Part shown: in pieces, positions 63,725-64,000 of the stretch
How the letters are laid out: each line of letters opens with the position of its first letter
Position numbering within the stretch: position 1 is the stretch's first letter
DNA from: Peribacillus folii
GTDB lineage: Bacteria > Bacillota > Bacilli > Bacillales > DSM-1321
Length of the DNA stretch: 64,000 bases
Assembly (NCBI RefSeq): GCF_030271255.1
Contig: NZ_JASJOM010000009.1
Span: 1-64,000 of the forward strand
Direction of reading: 5' to 3'
Made by a program: the position numbers and the translations under genes
Notes under the pieces: generated by a model
Told to the model about the DNA's origin: nothing
The model's database searches: none
Seen by the model: the letters and a program-made list of their open reading frames with translations, nothing else

Positions 63725-64000
63725 TCAGTACATTTTCCTGAAATCCGATACCATGTCAAGGAACCGGTCTTTTTCTTCGAGATAAGGAAAGTGGTTACTT
63801 TCTTCAAAGATATAAAGTGTCGAATCCTTCAATCTGGCGTCGATGTCTTTTGAGAAAACCAAAGGACATTGTGCATCATGCCGTCCGCAATAAACGATAG
63901 CCGGAATACTAACCCTAGTGAGTTCATCTTGTATATTAAAATTAGGCAAGTCATAAAAGGAAAAGTAATCTAACCGCCTTTGAACGACTCTGCCGCTAGA
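63725..64000 (-). CDS. alpha/beta hydrolase, 3' part (cut by window end)
   Basis: The frame is open to the window edge, so the N-terminal part lies beyond. The visible 91 residues hold the C-terminal end of an alpha/beta hydrolase: catalytic acid in YCGRHDAQCP and catalytic histidine in EESNHFPYLE. It resembles proline iminopeptidase or lactonase-type hydrolases. The nucleophile is out of view. Confidence 0.85.
   Translation of the reverse strand, partial: SSGRVVQRRLDYFSFYDLPNFNIQDELTRVSIPAIVYCGRHDAQCPLVFSKDIDARLKDSTLYIFEESNHFPYLEEKDRFLDMVSDFRKMY

Overview
The window reads as chromosomal DNA of a spore-forming Bacillaceae, most like a Peribacillus (Bacillus simplex group). The genus is inferred. 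Supporting signs are strong AGGAGG ribosome sites with many TTG and GTG starts, a GerA-type germinant receptor operon, an RsbR-like stressosome protein, a KinB-like kinase, CcpA-type cre sites, a THI-box riboswitch before thiC, and AdhB- and HmoA-like proteins.

Layout. 1-2.6 kb: fifteen packed tRNA genes, then a second tRNA-Leu(CAA) and a decayed third one in AT-rich debris. 3-9.5 kb: an FMN glutamate-synthase-like protein, an orphan RsbR-like STAS protein, small genes, a short tyrosine recombinase, and a sigma factor paired with an extra ClpP. 9.7-13.6 kb: a divergent sulfonate or sulfate-ester locus with an intrinsic terminator in both leaders. 13.6-34 kb: housekeeping and accessory genes, including a sporulation-type kinase, a glycerophosphodiesterase, AdhB, a DUF4822 lipoprotein, deaminase, phosphatases, riboswitch-controlled thiC, CtaG/DUF2243, a quinone oxidoreductase, NAT, YdhK, a thioesterase and LytTR/DUF3021. 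34-38.8 kb: a uronate locus (GPH symporter, ROK repressor, uxaC) with two matching operators and the remains of a beta-glucuronidase gene. 39-44.8 kb: an AraC regulator with five sugar-oxidation genes (two TIM-barrel isomerases, two Gfo/Idh/MocA dehydrogenases, one SDR). 45-49.2 kb: a germination receptor operon A-C-D-B. 49.4-54 kb: a GntR-controlled acid-sugar operon (dehydrogenase, DUF1537 kinase, GntP permease) with three operators spaced exactly 21 bp apart. 54.5-55.6 kb: an IDEAL-domain protein, a small cre-controlled gene and Fur-controlled hmoA. 55.7-60.7 kb: a sigma-54 activator and its divergent target operon (ureohydrolase, sodium symporter, class II aldolase) behind a textbook -24/-12 promoter. 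61-64 kb: a holin-like type I toxin gene, a TetR regulator with a frameshifted DHA2 efflux pump, and the 3' end of an alpha/beta hydrolase.

How the genes fit together. Much of the window is substrate-specific catabolism, and each locus has its regulator beside it and visible operator sites: ROK with uronates, AraC with the dehydrogenase/isomerase set, GntR with four-carbon acid sugars, and the sigma-54 activator with a guanidino compound. CcpA-type sites lie in front of several of them. Two pathways look incomplete: beta-glucuronidase is deleted, and the acid-sugar operon has no adjacent decarboxylase. The best candidates for undescribed biology are the paired attenuator-like leaders, the sigma factor-ClpP pair, the double Gfo/Idh-double TIM-barrel operon and the sigma-54 ureohydrolase-symporter-aldolase operon.
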